From: Ciona intestinalis | Taxonomy: Eukaryota; Chordata; Ascidiacea; Phlebobranchia; Cionidae | NCBI RefSeq assembly: GCF_000224145.3 | Contig: NC_020172.2 | Location: forward strand, 5,051,961-5,115,960 | Reading direction: 5' to 3' | Length of the DNA: 64,000 bases | In this document: one piece after another, positions 37,401 to 49,700 of the stretch | Layout: every line of letters begins with the position of its first letter | Numbering within the stretch: the first letter of the stretch is position 1 | Notes under the pieces: generated by a model | What the model saw: the letters and a program-made list of their open reading frames with translations, nothing else | What the model was told of the DNA's origin: nothing | Databases searched by the model: none | Position numbers and translations under genes: made by a program

Positions 37401-38863
37401 TGATGGAGATGTTATGTTTCGGTGCTATAAAATATGTGACGGAAAAAATAAAATTGTATAACATAGAAAATATACATTTGATTAATAAACTACATTCAAT
37501 TAAAAACTGTAGTTTTGCTGTGGTATATAAAGTATTTTGACTTTTATTGTAAACTTAGCTCAGATTTGACAGAATTTAACTAGTAATTTATACCAAGTGG
37601 CAAAAAAATTAGCAGCCTATGATGTTTAAATCGGTTTTACATACAAGTACCTAAAAATCGTTAAATTTCTCGCAAAAATCAATTAAATCAATGCTAATTA
37701 AATAATGATTAATTTTAATGCATTCAGATTGGCATACATGGCCCCATGTTTGCCCTTCCTACCAATATCAGCTATATGGTTCAATACTTACCTGATGCTC
37801 AAGTTATCACCAGTAACCTGGATTCGTTTCATCATATGGTGCTTTATAGGTGAGTAGTTATGCAGAAAAGCAGAATTTTTATGCAGAGATATCAATTACA
37901 TACTTGGGATACTATATCTGAAAGCAATATAATGTAGGTTGTAGGTATGTATACTGGGTTGCTTGGGCACTAAATTATTATTTTACATCCTATATGACTG
38001 AGGTAGTATAAGGTTGCATGGTGTTGTTTGTTATATGTTAGGAGTAACTTGCAGGCAGTGGCGCATCCAGAAAAAAAATAAGGGGGGGGGGGGGTTTAAT
38101 TAAAAAATGTTCAAAAATATTTATTTTTTAATTTATTTTTTTGGGGAGTTTGAAAGGGGGAGTCGCGACACCCTAAACCCTCCTGGCTGCGCCACTGCTT
38201 GCAGGTATTGGTATCATCTGCTTTGAATTGACTGTTTCTTATACTACCTAAGTATAAAACAGAACACCCATTTGATAACAACTGCAAAAATACCTAGCTC
38301 TCTAATCATTCTACATCCACTTTTCTCTAACAACACCTATACCACCACAACAGGTTTATTTATCTACTTTGGATATGGTGTTTGGAACAGCGATCTTGAA
38401 AAAAGTGACCAAAAGTTTGAGGAAACAACTTATCAGGAGGGAATGAATATCGATTACGAATCCAAGGTGGGTTAACTAAACTTTGATGCTTAGTGTGGCA
38501 CTTGGCAAAGTGTGTGTGGCACTTGGCACTTAGTGTGGCATTTGGCAAATGCCATGAATTCTTTATGAAAGGGAGAATGAACTCTTGTCGTATATAAACT
38601 AAACACAGAAACAATCATGTAACCCGAAAACAAAACTATATTAAAATTGAGTATAACTTAAATCAAATTCAATAGAAAAGCCCATATAGAGTATAAACAT
38701 GGAGTATATTTTACAGAGCGGTACAATAAGCTACCAGAACAATGACAAAGCACAATTGACTGAGAATGATCATATGGAGAATGCTGAAGCTGTTTTAACC
38801 AATCATGATGAAGTCAAAAAAGTTTACGATGATAACCAGCCACTAAGTGACAGCGGAGAGTAA
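28446..38863 (+). CDS. SLC7A14: SLC7A14-type cationic amino acid transporter
   Basis: Multi-pass membrane transporter of the CAT branch of the APC superfamily; SLC7A14 proteins are reported in lysosomal membranes of neural cells. Exons: 28446-28525, 28925-29142, 30298-30435, 31389-31487, 32092-32375, 33321-33409, 33758-33908, 34279-34394, 34639-34737, 35394-35542, 36167-36256, 36568-36843, 37257-37368, 37728-37849, 38354-38466, 38717-38863; 2283 nt, 760 residues, all phases agree; human SLC7A14 is about 771. Family signatures in order: [118 protein letters not shown], the cytosolic loop, [23 protein letters not shown] and [11 protein letters not shown]. The start follows CCTTTTAG/TTCC, a possible acceptor. 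The close paralog SLC7A4 is the main alternative name. Confidence 0.93.
28969..29604. promoter_or_regulatory. cluster of four TGACGTCA (CRE/ATF-type) palindromes
   Basis: Exact TGACGTCA at 28969-28976, 29011-29018, 29146-29153 and 29597-29604, with near matches TGACGTAA (29159) and AGACGTCA (29173) close by. The first two are inside SLC7A14 exon 2, the others in the next intron. This motif is the CREB/ATF binding site; function here is inference. Confidence 0.4.
30461..30655. mobile_element. TIR element (MITE-like) in SLC7A14 intron 3
   Basis: Left end TAGTAGAGTGGGGACAGATG, right end GTGTCCCATCTTCCCCCACC with the shared core. Begins 26 bases after exon 3. Confidence 0.75.
30690..30845 (+). 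mobile_element. SINE fragment
   Basis: Body of the tRNA-derived SINE (GCTGCTACCATTGTG, 'TTGCTCTAACCCAGCGGTC', 'GTTGCATATATGGTA'), lacking the head and tail. Confidence 0.5.
31175..31388 (+). repeat. about 21-bp tandem repeat ending in a splice acceptor
   Basis: Roughly ten units of the form ATGATATATGATTTCYATGT. The last unit reads GATTTCTATAG and directly forms the 3' splice site of SLC7A14 exon 4 (31389). An identical GATTTCTATAG also occurs at about 31210-31220. Confidence 0.9.
31590..31745 (+). mobile_element. SINE 3' part
   Basis: A-rich linker, ACATGGTAACTTGTAAGCTG, 'GATAACGACTGTCGTTTTCC' and the tail ending GATAAAGTAAGTTACATTC, in SLC7A14 intron 4. Confidence 0.65.
31816..32012. mobile_element. 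TIR element (MITE-like), best preserved copy
   Basis: TATATATAGTAGGTTGGGGG leads in and the right end is GGTGTCCCATCTTACCCCAC followed by CCTACTATATAT, giving terminal inverted repeats of about 25 bp and an apparent TA target duplication. It ends about 80 bases before SLC7A14 exon 5. Confidence 0.82.
33010..33295 (+). mobile_element. cluster of three SINE tails
   Basis: Three partial copies in a row of the 3' part (each with a GGTGTATGAAACAG-like and a TTATAACGACTGTCG-like phrase) before SLC7A14 exon 6. Confidence 0.5.
33950..34230 (-). mobile_element. SINE, reverse, diverged
   Basis: Reverse tail ('CGTGCCAGCTTACGAGTTAC'), linker and a worn head ending near CTAACTACTGTG, in SLC7A14 intron 7. 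Confidence 0.55.
34800..34990 (+). mobile_element. SINE, diverged
   Basis: Body phrases 'TTGTTCCAACCCAGTGG' and 'ATGGGTTGTCTGAATT', then ACACGTGGTAACTTGTAAAT. Head worn away. In SLC7A14 intron 9. Confidence 0.5.
36025..36166 (+). repeat. TTTGATTGACA repeats ending in a splice acceptor
   Basis: Several copies of TTTGATTGACAG or close variants; the last gives the acceptor of SLC7A14 exon 11 (36167). An identical GATTGACAG 24 bases upstream could serve as an alternative acceptor, but it would add an in-frame TGA. Confidence 0.75.
36945..37080 (+). mobile_element. SINE 3' part
   Basis: ATCACCCACAAAGTTACATA, 'GGTAACTTTTAAGTGAGCAC' and a GTTATAACGACTGTCGTTACC tail, in SLC7A14 intron 12. Confidence 0.6.
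38056..38197. mobile_element. hAT-like MITE with 8-bp target duplication
   Basis: 142-bp element starting CAGTGGCGCATCCAG and ending CTGGCTGCGCCACTG, flanked on both sides by CTTGCAGG (38048-38055 and 38198-38205). The CAGTGG-type end and 8-bp duplication are hallmarks of the hAT superfamily. It contains G(12) and A/T-rich stretches and no coding capacity. In SLC7A14 intron 14. Confidence 0.85.
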
Positions 38864-38903
38864 ACATAGAAATCATATATTATAACTAATTTAAAAAAAA
38901 AAT

Positions 38904-38909
38904 AATAAA
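38904..38909 (+). terminator. poly(A) signal of SLC7A14
   Basis: AATAAA 41 bases after the TAA stop. Confidence 0.65.
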
Positions 38910-40717
38910 TATTATAGTAAAATGGTTAACCTTGTTAAAACTTGTGACAATCCTAAAAATGAACAACAAACTGGTATATATATTTTAAATGTTTTTATGC
39001 TAAATTGGCATACATTAACGTATATGTGCCATTGGTAACCCTTTGTATCGCTTATTAGCCCATAATGTCACTGTTTCAGCTTCAAAGACTTTGTTTATTT
39101 ATTTTAAGTTTCTTTGCTTAATGGAAGAATATGTTTTATTGATTTAAACAACTTTTTGAACCAGTTTACACATAATATTGATATATTTGGAACACACTTT
39201 TACTACTTTACCATTTCCTCTTCAAAATTATGCAAAACTTTTTAAACGATAAAAATTGCAAAACCTGATATAGCTTTTCTGGCAATTTATTTTCATACCA
39301 ACGTTTTAAAATTTCGTTCAGGTCACCTTCATTAGGATAAAACACTACAACGTTGGTATAAATAGATTTGCCAGAACAGCTGTTTAAGATTTATAATGTA
39401 CATGGCAGCAACAGGCTATATTAAATAACCTTAACCTGCACATCCTATACACTGATGTAATGAGATGCTAGGACCAAAATCAAACGAGACTAATATTATT
39501 TTACCAAAATTTTATACTTCTATGTGTTACTGTTAATATTGCTTAAGTTTTGTTCCATAAAGCAGAGGTTTTCAAACGATGTAACAGCTCACTTACAAAA
39601 AAGTTTATTTAAAAAACCCTTAAAGCTGAATACATTTAAATTGTAAGCTGGAGGTGTAAAAAACAGAACACCCGTGTTATAATGACTGTTATTGGCCCAC
39701 CACGCATGGATAAAACACTTTACATTCAATATTTTAATTATTTAATGAGAAGTTTTCTGCACACTTAAACTTATTACATTTCACAAAGTTAGAGAACCTC
39801 TGCCATAGTGACACAATGTATTCAATCAAGCAATTCTAATTTTACGTTAATTTGCACAAGTTGTTAAGGGAGTTCCACTTGCTTACTGTGAATGATAGAA
39901 AATAAATTCATGTTGAAAATATTGTCAGTTTTTTTCTTATACAGCGAACTGACAGTTCTTGGATCAGTGGTAAGACTATAGATATCAGTTATATATGATA
40001 ACTATTGGTGAGGCACTAACATCGTAACTAGAAGTTATACACTTTGTCATTGTGGTTGTGTGTGCTTTAAGTGTTAATATATTAGGTGTTACTATAGTCT
40101 AGCACCTTAGACCAGGCGTTCATATTGCAAATAAAGTATGCCTGCTGCCATTGGGGCGTGTCTGTTTTTGTGTATAATCTTTATACTTAGAATTTAAGTT
40201 ACATACTTCTTTGGTACTATGTACCAATATAGCAATACTAACTTGGTACAAGTGAAGAATCCTGGTCATCACTAAAATTATAATCTTACCTATTATCTCT
40301 CCATAATCAATTTCCATTTTTATTGCATTCAAAGTTTTCCCTTCGGCTTTTATGCTATTTTATAACCCATACGCAGATTTCGTATATATATTTATTTATG
40401 TACGGACTTTGCTCATAGGGTCTTAAACGACTGCACTTATATTCTTATGCCAATATTCAGTTACACGTGAGCAGTCCTTATATTTATACGGACTCTGGTG
40501 AGCAGTAATCATAAACTATCCCATATAGGCTTAGAACGCACGTGTTAACGCTTATTACTCCCATTCTCTAATATGTGTTATTTTGAAACGTCACTCATTT
40601 AAACCTTTCATTTCAACCACGTTTTCTCGCCTTGGTTTAAATTTTTACCGCCTTTCCATAAAAATCTTATAACTACGGCAACCAAACTTATTTCAAGCTG
40701 TTTCCGGGGCGGAAAAT
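38910..40717. other. intergenic between convergent SLC7A14 and UBE4B
   Basis: AT-rich; holds a SINE tail (about 39640-39735). No gene seen. The open frame on the minus strand at 40120-40332 has no family resemblance. Confidence 0.6.
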
Positions 40718-40723
40718 TTTATT
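40718..40723 (-). terminator. poly(A) signal of UBE4B
   Basis: TTTATT on the plus strand (AATAAA on the minus strand) about 60 bases after the UBE4B stop. Confidence 0.6.
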
Positions 40724-40783
40724 TAAATTATCTCGTTTACATACACAGAAATAAAATAAAATTTACAAAAGAAAATGTTTAGG

Positions 40784-43700
40784 TTAAAATTTAATTTGAG
40801 GGTCTTTCTGTTTGATCCAATTATCAATTCTTTGCTTCAAGCCGATCTCTGTAAATAAAAGCATGTGATCAAAACCTAAATGAATAAACTTCTACCCTTG
40901 CGCAGTGAGGCAACGACAGTCGTTAGAACACTTGTGTTCTGTTTTATACACCTCGTGTGTGCTTACGAGTTACCACATATTTAACTTCGTAGGTGATTAT
41001 TTTTGAGGATGTATAGCTATTATCGTTTTGCAGAAATAAACAGTGCCATTCAATCTAAACAGGAGAAGTCCTATAGCAAGGAACAAACAAAAAGTATGCC
41101 TTTCCTCCGAATCCAAAACCCCAAGAAATTCCATTTCTCCCCCAAAAACCTTGCAATATGCTGACTTTGACACACCCACCCCGTACCTGGTTTTAACATA
41201 TCCTCCTTGAGTTCTTGCCGATTAAATGGATCGGTTGATGAATTAAGTAGATGTCGTAAGATGATGCTACGATCCATTATTGTACCACTGGTAGGCAGAA
41301 GGACGGGGTCTCGCATTAAGGTGTCCATTAATGGGTCTGTGGGATATATGTATAAAGTTGGAATACAGTATTATATTCCTGTAACTAAAAATGCTGACAT
41401 GTTAAGTACTGTTTATTCCTCATGGGTAAGGTCTTAAATGTGAGATATATGGCCCATTACCCCAACATTGTATATGCACATTCTATTGTATATGGGTGAG
41501 GTCCTACAGTGGGGCATGCAATGAAACCTGGAATTTAGGCCAGAGTTGGCCCATTACCCCAACAATGTATATGCGTATTCTATTCTATATGGGTGCGGTC
41601 CTACAGTGGGGCATGCAATGGAACCTGGGATTTAGACCAGAGTTGGCCCACTATCCAAACATTATATATGCACATTCTATTCTATATGGGTAGGTCCTAT
41701 GGCTAGGCATGCCATGGAACTTGGGGATTAGGCCAGAGTTGGCACATTACCCCGACACCCAGACTGCTACAACTTTAGTGGCTACTGGGTTGGAGAAATG
41801 TCTTGCCCAATGACACAAGCTGCTATTAGTATCAAATATTAAACCAGCTATCCTTTGGTTAAAATGCAAGTGCCGGACCACAGTCTAATATCGTAACATA
41901 GCATAATATAAAGTTGCACACGGCCACATTTGCCTATTAGTCGTAGTTTCAAGCATCAGACCCAGTTATCATACAAGCATCTAACCACCGAGTCACACGG
42001 TATTAATATAATAAATATATAAAAATAATTTCACCTTTAAATTCATCTGGTATCTCCCCGTAATCGACCTCAGTTTTGTTCAACTTTACTTTACAAGTTT
42101 CCACCCTCATTGCAAGGTCTTTAAAGTGTTCGATATCCATCAGCGTTTTGATCCCAGATTTTTCCATTCTCAATACAGCTGTCTCATATAATTCCTTGCT
42201 GTATGATCTCTATGGAGCATGAATTGGCGTGAATATAGTGGGAGAATATGATAGTAGTGGGCTAAACTTTTGGACAAGATACTTAATGGTAAAAGTGTCG
42301 GTCAAATACAACTTAACTTATATAAACACCTGTGAAAAATGGTGCAAATTTAAGGTTATTGTTTTGTTGAAACTTTGTAAAACTAGCTGTCAAAAATAAT
42401 AAAGTGTCGGTCAAATACAGCTTAACTTATATAAACACTTGTGAAAAATGGTGCAAATTTAAGGTTTTTGTTATGTTGACACTTTGTAAAACTAGCTGTC
42501 AAAAATACTAATTGTGGGTCAAATACAAAACATGGCTAGAAGCTGCCATATACAATTTATACAACTTTAATTAAATTACACAATAAGCTGTTTTTTATAT
42601 TCCAAAGTAATATAAAGTAATAGTTACCTCATCATTAGCAAGACATGAAACAAACTCTGGGCAATCCAAGTGCAAATAAAGGTCGGTCAACTGTTCAACT
42701 AATTTCTTTGGTTCGAACCCATATTTCTCAGGTTGCTTTACTTTTAAATTGTTACACTTTGGGCCACAAAGTTGGAGGAGGTTGAAATTCAACATGGCTG
42801 CCAATCTATCTGCTAGTTCCTGTGAGGATTGATATAATAAATAATAATTAGTTTTACAGAACAACAGTGTTATAACAACTATTGTTACCCTGCCACGCCA
42901 AAATATTTGAAGTTATATTTATTTACTGCCTTTTTGCAAAACTTTCTTACACAAAAGCAGCTTTTACAAAAGTTTGTATATTTAACAGCAGAGTAAAAGT
43001 TGTTTTAGGCCAAAAACTGGGGTGATAAAACATATGTTACCCCTATATTTCATGTGCACTACAGTGAGGCCATGGAACCTGAGGTTTAGGCCAGAGTTGG
43101 CTCATTACCCCAATATTGTATATGCACACTCTATTCTATATGGGTGAGGACGAGGTCAAACAGTGAGGCATGCCATGGGGCCTGGGATTTAGGCCAGAGT
43201 TGGCTCATTACCCCAACATTGTATATGCACATTCTACCATATATGGGTGAGGTTCTACAGTAAGGCATGCCATGGGACCTGAGATATAGGCCAGAGTTGG
43301 CTCATTACCCCAATATTGTATATGCACACTCTATTCTATATAGGTGAGGTCCTACAGTGAGGCACGCCATGGGGCCTGGGATTTAGGCCAGATTTACCCC
43401 ATTGCACTATTGAAAACATTATTACACTCAACTTACTGGTCGAAGGAATGGCTTCTGCACCAGTTTAGTCAAGTAGTGCAACATATTCAATGTTTCATTA
43501 GTGAGAGTGAGATAGGACTTGCATTGTCTTTCATCTTGCTGGAGTTGTCGCTCTTTACTTGCTCGCATCTCCTGTCAATCAAACTTATATTAGAGGTTTT
43601 CTGGTAAAAACATATGGATGAGAGATGATACAGCATGATATGGTATTTAATTTGTTAGATTCAAATGCCGGCTTTTTGCTTGTAACCATTAATTACCAAA

Positions 43701-46700
43701 CACACATGTACAAACCAAAGTAAGTTTATTTAAATGGTTGATGTCCAATGGCCTGCTACACTGTAGGACCTCAGTTATATTGAATAGAAATGAATTACCA
43801 CACACACACGCACCCATACCCCCCGCCACACACACAAACATATCCGCAAATATACACACAAACACATATACAAACCTGGTTAAGTTTATTCCATTCTTTC
43901 TCATCTCTCATCAACTCCTGCGTTTCATGGATCCGCTTCAGAGAGTCCAAGCTCTCGTCCAATAGGAAAGTAGTATCGTTGATCAACATGTTTACGAAAC
44001 GAACGAACTCGTTGCCTGACCTGTGGCAATTTTTGTGGGTTGTAATTGTAAAGTTTGTAAGCATGAAAACGTAACAGACAAAAATCAGTCCAACCAATTG
44101 TATAATAAAATAGACATATATTTTTTTTCCTAAATGACATCATTAGTCTCTTATTCAAACCAAAAAATGAAGTCTGTACTTAGTTGCATTAACATATCCT
44201 CACAGTATAACTGCATGTTAATAATGAATGAACACAATGTCAAACACAAGAGGATACAAAAAGAAAAAGGCCAGACCACTGGGGCAAAACATGAAGAAGC
44301 ATGATTGAGGAGAGCACAACTTAAAAATAGTGGAAACTAAACAGTTAAAATTCTATTTTATACGGGTATAAAATGCTTTAGTAAGTAAAGAACTAGATAA
44401 GAAAAACAAAACTTAGATAAGTAGAACCCTTTTTGTTATATTATTTCTATGGCACAGTGGTGGGTTGTATCAAACAGAACGAATGTTGCACAATAAGTTA
44501 CATTCAATACCAATAAAAAGATGAACAAGATTAGAAAACACACATGTACTTCTCACCTTAATTCTTCCGCTATGCTGTCCTGATATTGCGGGTTGTTCCA
44601 AAGTCCTTTGAAAATAATAGAAATATGATATCTGATGCTAAACTTGTCGTAAAACTCGTTGCTCGAACCCGTGCTCTCGATATCTGTGATGTAATAAAGA
44701 ACATTGTGATGTCAATAAACTGGAGTATTAAAATAAGTTAATCTATGAGGATGGCATAAAATGTGGGAAAATTAAAGTGTTTACAATCACCTGATATAAT
44801 ATATATATATAACTGTATACATCAACACTTTTTAATGGACACAACACGTATTATTGTTAACTAGTTTCACAGCAAACTATCATACCCATTGTGCAACTAA
44901 AAACAATAAATGTTGTATACGATTTTGTGAAGTTTATGTATATATAAATCTATATATAAGATTTTTTTATTTACTTTACAAAATCATATTCATATACATT
45001 TGTATTTGTTGCTGCCAGTTATTTTATAAGTCTAAAAGTATATTATAACTTCAGATGGGCCATATATGTTCATATATATGAAACTTATGTAGCAAACATA
45101 GTAACAAAAGCTAACCTGTGTAAAACTTCATAAGTGATGGAGCAAGGAATTGAACAGCAAGTGGATTGCTTTCAATGCTTTCATATAAAGCTTGTGTTCG
45201 GGGTTGTATGGTTGGACTTACTACAAATAGCACCTGTGGTGTATTAGGGTTATAAGGTATAAGGTGACAGGTTTTAGGCTACTTTATATATTATAGTGTA
45301 TATACAACTTTACATACTGCGTATGAATAGCACCTGGGATGTATTGGGGTTATAGAGGATAGAGGTAGTAGGGTTAAGGTACCTGGTTAAAGTAAATACA
45401 GTAATTACTGTTAAAAGTCCGAAAATGACCTTCAGGCACTATTTTAATTGAGTTTTTAAACAAACAACAAATAATTTTTAATAAAGGTTGCCTTCGACAA
45501 AGTTAAGTGTCTTGTTTAATGACACAACAACCCAAAATGGTGCCAGCAACGAGCCTTGAACCCGTAACGTATGAGCTTCTACAACAATATTAGCTATAAT
45601 GTATTTATAGCAAAATAGAAACACCATCGTTGTACCTCTACTAGCTTTGCAACAAGGTAAGGGTTGTTAAAATAATGTGGCGTGCAAATAAATATTATCA
45701 AGAATAATGACAAGTCCTTTGTTGGCTGGTCATCTAAAATCGATGGAGCGTATCTGGAAACATAGAAATACCATTTAAACAACAGACTGGGTAAAATGAT
45801 GAAATAAAAAATTAACAGAAACATTTTTAAATCTTTTGGCCAGCTGTCAAATCATTGCAAATAAATCAAAATTATGTCGATTTTATAAGAAATATTCAAA
45901 ATTATGAAAAAATAGAAGCTAAAAAAAAAAAATGAAAAAAAAAATATAAAAAAATACTGACTGAATAACGAAGAGAAGAAAGTCAGCGATGTCTTGAATG
46001 TAAAACTCAGGTAATACTGAAAATATATCAGGTTGTATGTTTGGGAGGGGGAGGCAGGGTCTGTATGGAAGATAGCTGGGGGTTAGTTTATAAATAGAAG
46101 GATATGGTGCTATGAAACGTAACAGACAAAAATCCAATCAATTGTACAGTGGTGTGGGGGAAGATAAGACACCTTTTAACGGCATTTTCTCGTCCTGTTT
46201 ATTAGTAAACAAAGAAGCTACTAAAACTACAAAAACGTAACAGACAAAAATCAAGTTCAAACAATCATTTAAAAAAAAATACATATTTCGCCCAAATGGC
46301 ATCGTCAGTCTCTTATTCAAATTGAATCAACTAAATGAGCACGAAATCAGGGTCAGATTCGCGGAATTCATCACAAGTTCTATAGCAGAGCAAACTTTTT
46401 GCATGCAACCAGTTTTTCAATTTTTCTAAAATTTTTAGCCATTGTTTAGAATTAAAATAGTAAACAGCACAAAAGATTTATTTGTGATAATTATTAACGA
46501 CTAATCTTCTTAAATACTGGACACTTAATAATATCCAACATCAACTTACTCTCCTTGCGGAAATATAATGTAGAAAAGGTATTTCACAAACGCTGAGTAA
46601 TATTCCAAACACCGACTCAGCAAATTGTCGTCAATAACACCAATGTTAAAACAAGTCCGATGACAGAGAAAGTTCTAGAAATATAAAGTTGTTTCTATAA

Positions 46701-49700
46701 AGAAATATTTTTTTAGTAAAAGTAAAACGAAATTTTTTAAAATGTAAGTTAAAAAATTTGGCAGAAAAATTAAAAAATTACTAAACCATTTGTAGACTTT
46801 TGTTAATAGGCCAAAGCCCGGGCCCTATAGGACCTTACCGATTTAGAATAGAAACTCTGGCCCCAAGACATGCCTTGCCCTCGAATTTCACTCATATAGA
46901 ATATAAATTAGGTACTTACATTCAATTGTTGTTTATATTTCTTTAAGATAAGACTTGTTCTAGTTTCTTGTGGAGTTCCCATCCATTTGGGTTTGGAGGC
47001 TTCAAGTTCTTGAACTAAACTGTAATATAATCACAGTTAGTGTTACACAAAGTACATCTAGATGGTAGCACCCTGGATGTTGGGGTAATAAACCTACATC
47101 CCAGGTCTCATGTGTACCTCACTGTGGGGTCTAGATGGTAGTTTATATCTTATTACTCTTAGTTTTGTTGTTAGACTCTATTATATTATAAGTTTGTGTT
47201 TCACTTTGATTCTATTTGAACAAAGCTAAGTTACGTTAGCCTTTGGTTTCACCACCCAACTTACGCTTGCAACTCATGAATAGCTCGTAACTTCCTCAGA
47301 AACAACCTCACAGAAGGAAGGATTGAAAGATGGTGGGCTTGCATTGTGAGAAAGAAGATTTCGGTCAAAAACTTCGGGTCATTTTGGTTCCAAGAACCTG
47401 CAAACACAGTTCAAATAAGTAATATAAGATGCATGGAATCTACATAAATGATTTTCAAATTAACAAAACCTGTATAAGATGCATGAAATCTACACAATGT
47501 ATTTCTTAAACAAATAATTTAGTGCTGTTTTTTATATTACAAGATTTATTACTTATACTAATTGGGAAAGACACTCTACGAAAATTGCTCCAGCTCAGTG
47601 GTCACTAAATTTGTTACACTAGGATGCTGGGGCAATGGGCCAAACCATGCCTAAACGGCAGGTTCTATGGCATGCCACGCTGTATGATTTATAGTCTATT
47701 GTATTTTTTTTAATTTTAATAAACAATATACATTTATGACATTACATACATTGTCATAGGCCAAGTATTTTTTAAAATCTAGTCTAACATTCAATTGATT
47801 ACGAAAACATAATATACATTTATGACATCACAGACCTTGATTGTTTTCCTTCCATTGTTTGGCTTCCTCTTGCGTTGATTTTAAACGAGTTTCTTGACTT
47901 ACGTCAACTTTACTCGTATCGTAGAAAATATAAAGGGGGTCAACCTGGTAATATAGAGTTAATGCAATTATAATGATAATTGAGGTTTGTTAGGTGATTA
48001 TGAATGGCAATGGGTGAAGTCCTATAGTGGCATACATAGGAAACTAAGATTTAGACCAGGTTGGCCCATTACCCCAACATTGTATATGCATATTCTATTC
48101 TATATGGGTGAGGTCCTATAGTGAGACATACCATGGGGACCTGGGATTTAGACCAGAGTTGGCCCATCACCCCAACATTGTATATGCATATTCTATCCAT
48201 ATGGGTGAGGTCCTATAGTGTAGCATATGTAGCAGGTCTCATACAATGGAACCTGAGATTAGACCAGGTTGGCCCATTACCCCAACATTGTATATGCATA
48301 TTCTATCCATATGGGTGAGGTCCTATAGTGTAGCATATGTAGCAGGTCTCATACAATGGAACCTGAGATTAGACCAGGTTGGCCCATTACCCCAACATTG
48401 TATATGCATATTCTATCCATATGGGTGAGGTCCTATAGTGTAGCATATGTAGCAGGTCTCATACAATGGAACCTGAGATTTAGACCAGGTTGGCCCATTA
48501 CCCCAACATTGTATATGCATATTACTATCCATATGGGTGAGGTCCTATAACAAATGTAGCAGGTCTCATCAGTGGTCACCTAATGGTTGCAGCAGCCTGG
48601 GTATTGGGATAACGAGTCAACTATTAAATCCAAGATCCAATAGTAGGTCTCACTGCATGACCTCACCCATATAGAATTAAAATGTAATATCATAACGTTT
48701 ATGAAACCATAAAACATAGCTAACTTTTAGCTCAAGTGTCTAGCTTCGATGCCAGGCTAATGAGCCAATTATGGCTTAAATTTAGGTTTTAGATCCCACA
48801 ACGCCCGCTTTTGAGGCTAACCCATATACAATAGAAAAGTAATTCTATACAGTTTGTGAAACATATAAATATAAACACCCACCTTATCCACTTTAACTTT
48901 AATGCAGAGTTTCTGCAACACGCTTAATATATTCATCATAAAACCGAGAGTGGAAGTCGCCTTTTCATCTGTCTGTAACAAAAACCACAAATAAAACGAA
49001 CGTGATAAAATATAGGAAACTCAAGGGAATAAAAATTGGTAACAGTAAACGAAATTTTATCAATAAAAGATTTTTATCAAATAAATTTAGTATTTAGTAA
49101 AACAAAAAACATATATCATAATAAAGAGATTGTACAAGAATCTAACCAAACCTGGAAAAAATCAAAAGTGCATATTATTAAACAAAAAACCGGAGTCCAT
49201 AGTTTTTAGCGTTGTCAAAAATTACAAGAAATTAGTAACAACATAAAAAATAACTATACAAAAAAAACAATAAAAACAACACAAATATAAGAAATAGCAA
49301 CGAAATAAACAACAAAAACAACTTACCTGAATATGAGACCATTTTTCATTTGCTTTCAAAACTTGTCCAAAATATTGCAGAACTTTTTCCCTCGATGAAA
49401 CGTTAAGCAACATGTTGTATATGGATGTAAATAATTCATCCTGTAATAAAATATAAAGGTTGATGTATAAAGTAACCAGGGCTGTATGGAATAGAATGTG
49501 TATGTACAATGTTGAGGCACTGTAGGACCACACCCATATAAGATAGAATGTGTATGTACAATCTTGGGGTAATGGGCCAACTCTGGCTAAAATCCCAGAT
49601 CCCATGACGTGCCTCACTATAGGACCTTAACCATATAAAATGTGTATATACAATGTTGAGGTAATGATAAGGTAACTAAGCTGGAGCTTTTTGTAGTGGT

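Noticed and set aside
43738..44158. Plus-strand proteins rich in His and Pro and a Cys/Val-rich minus frame
   Set aside because: CA microsatellite plus the antisense of a UBE4B exon.
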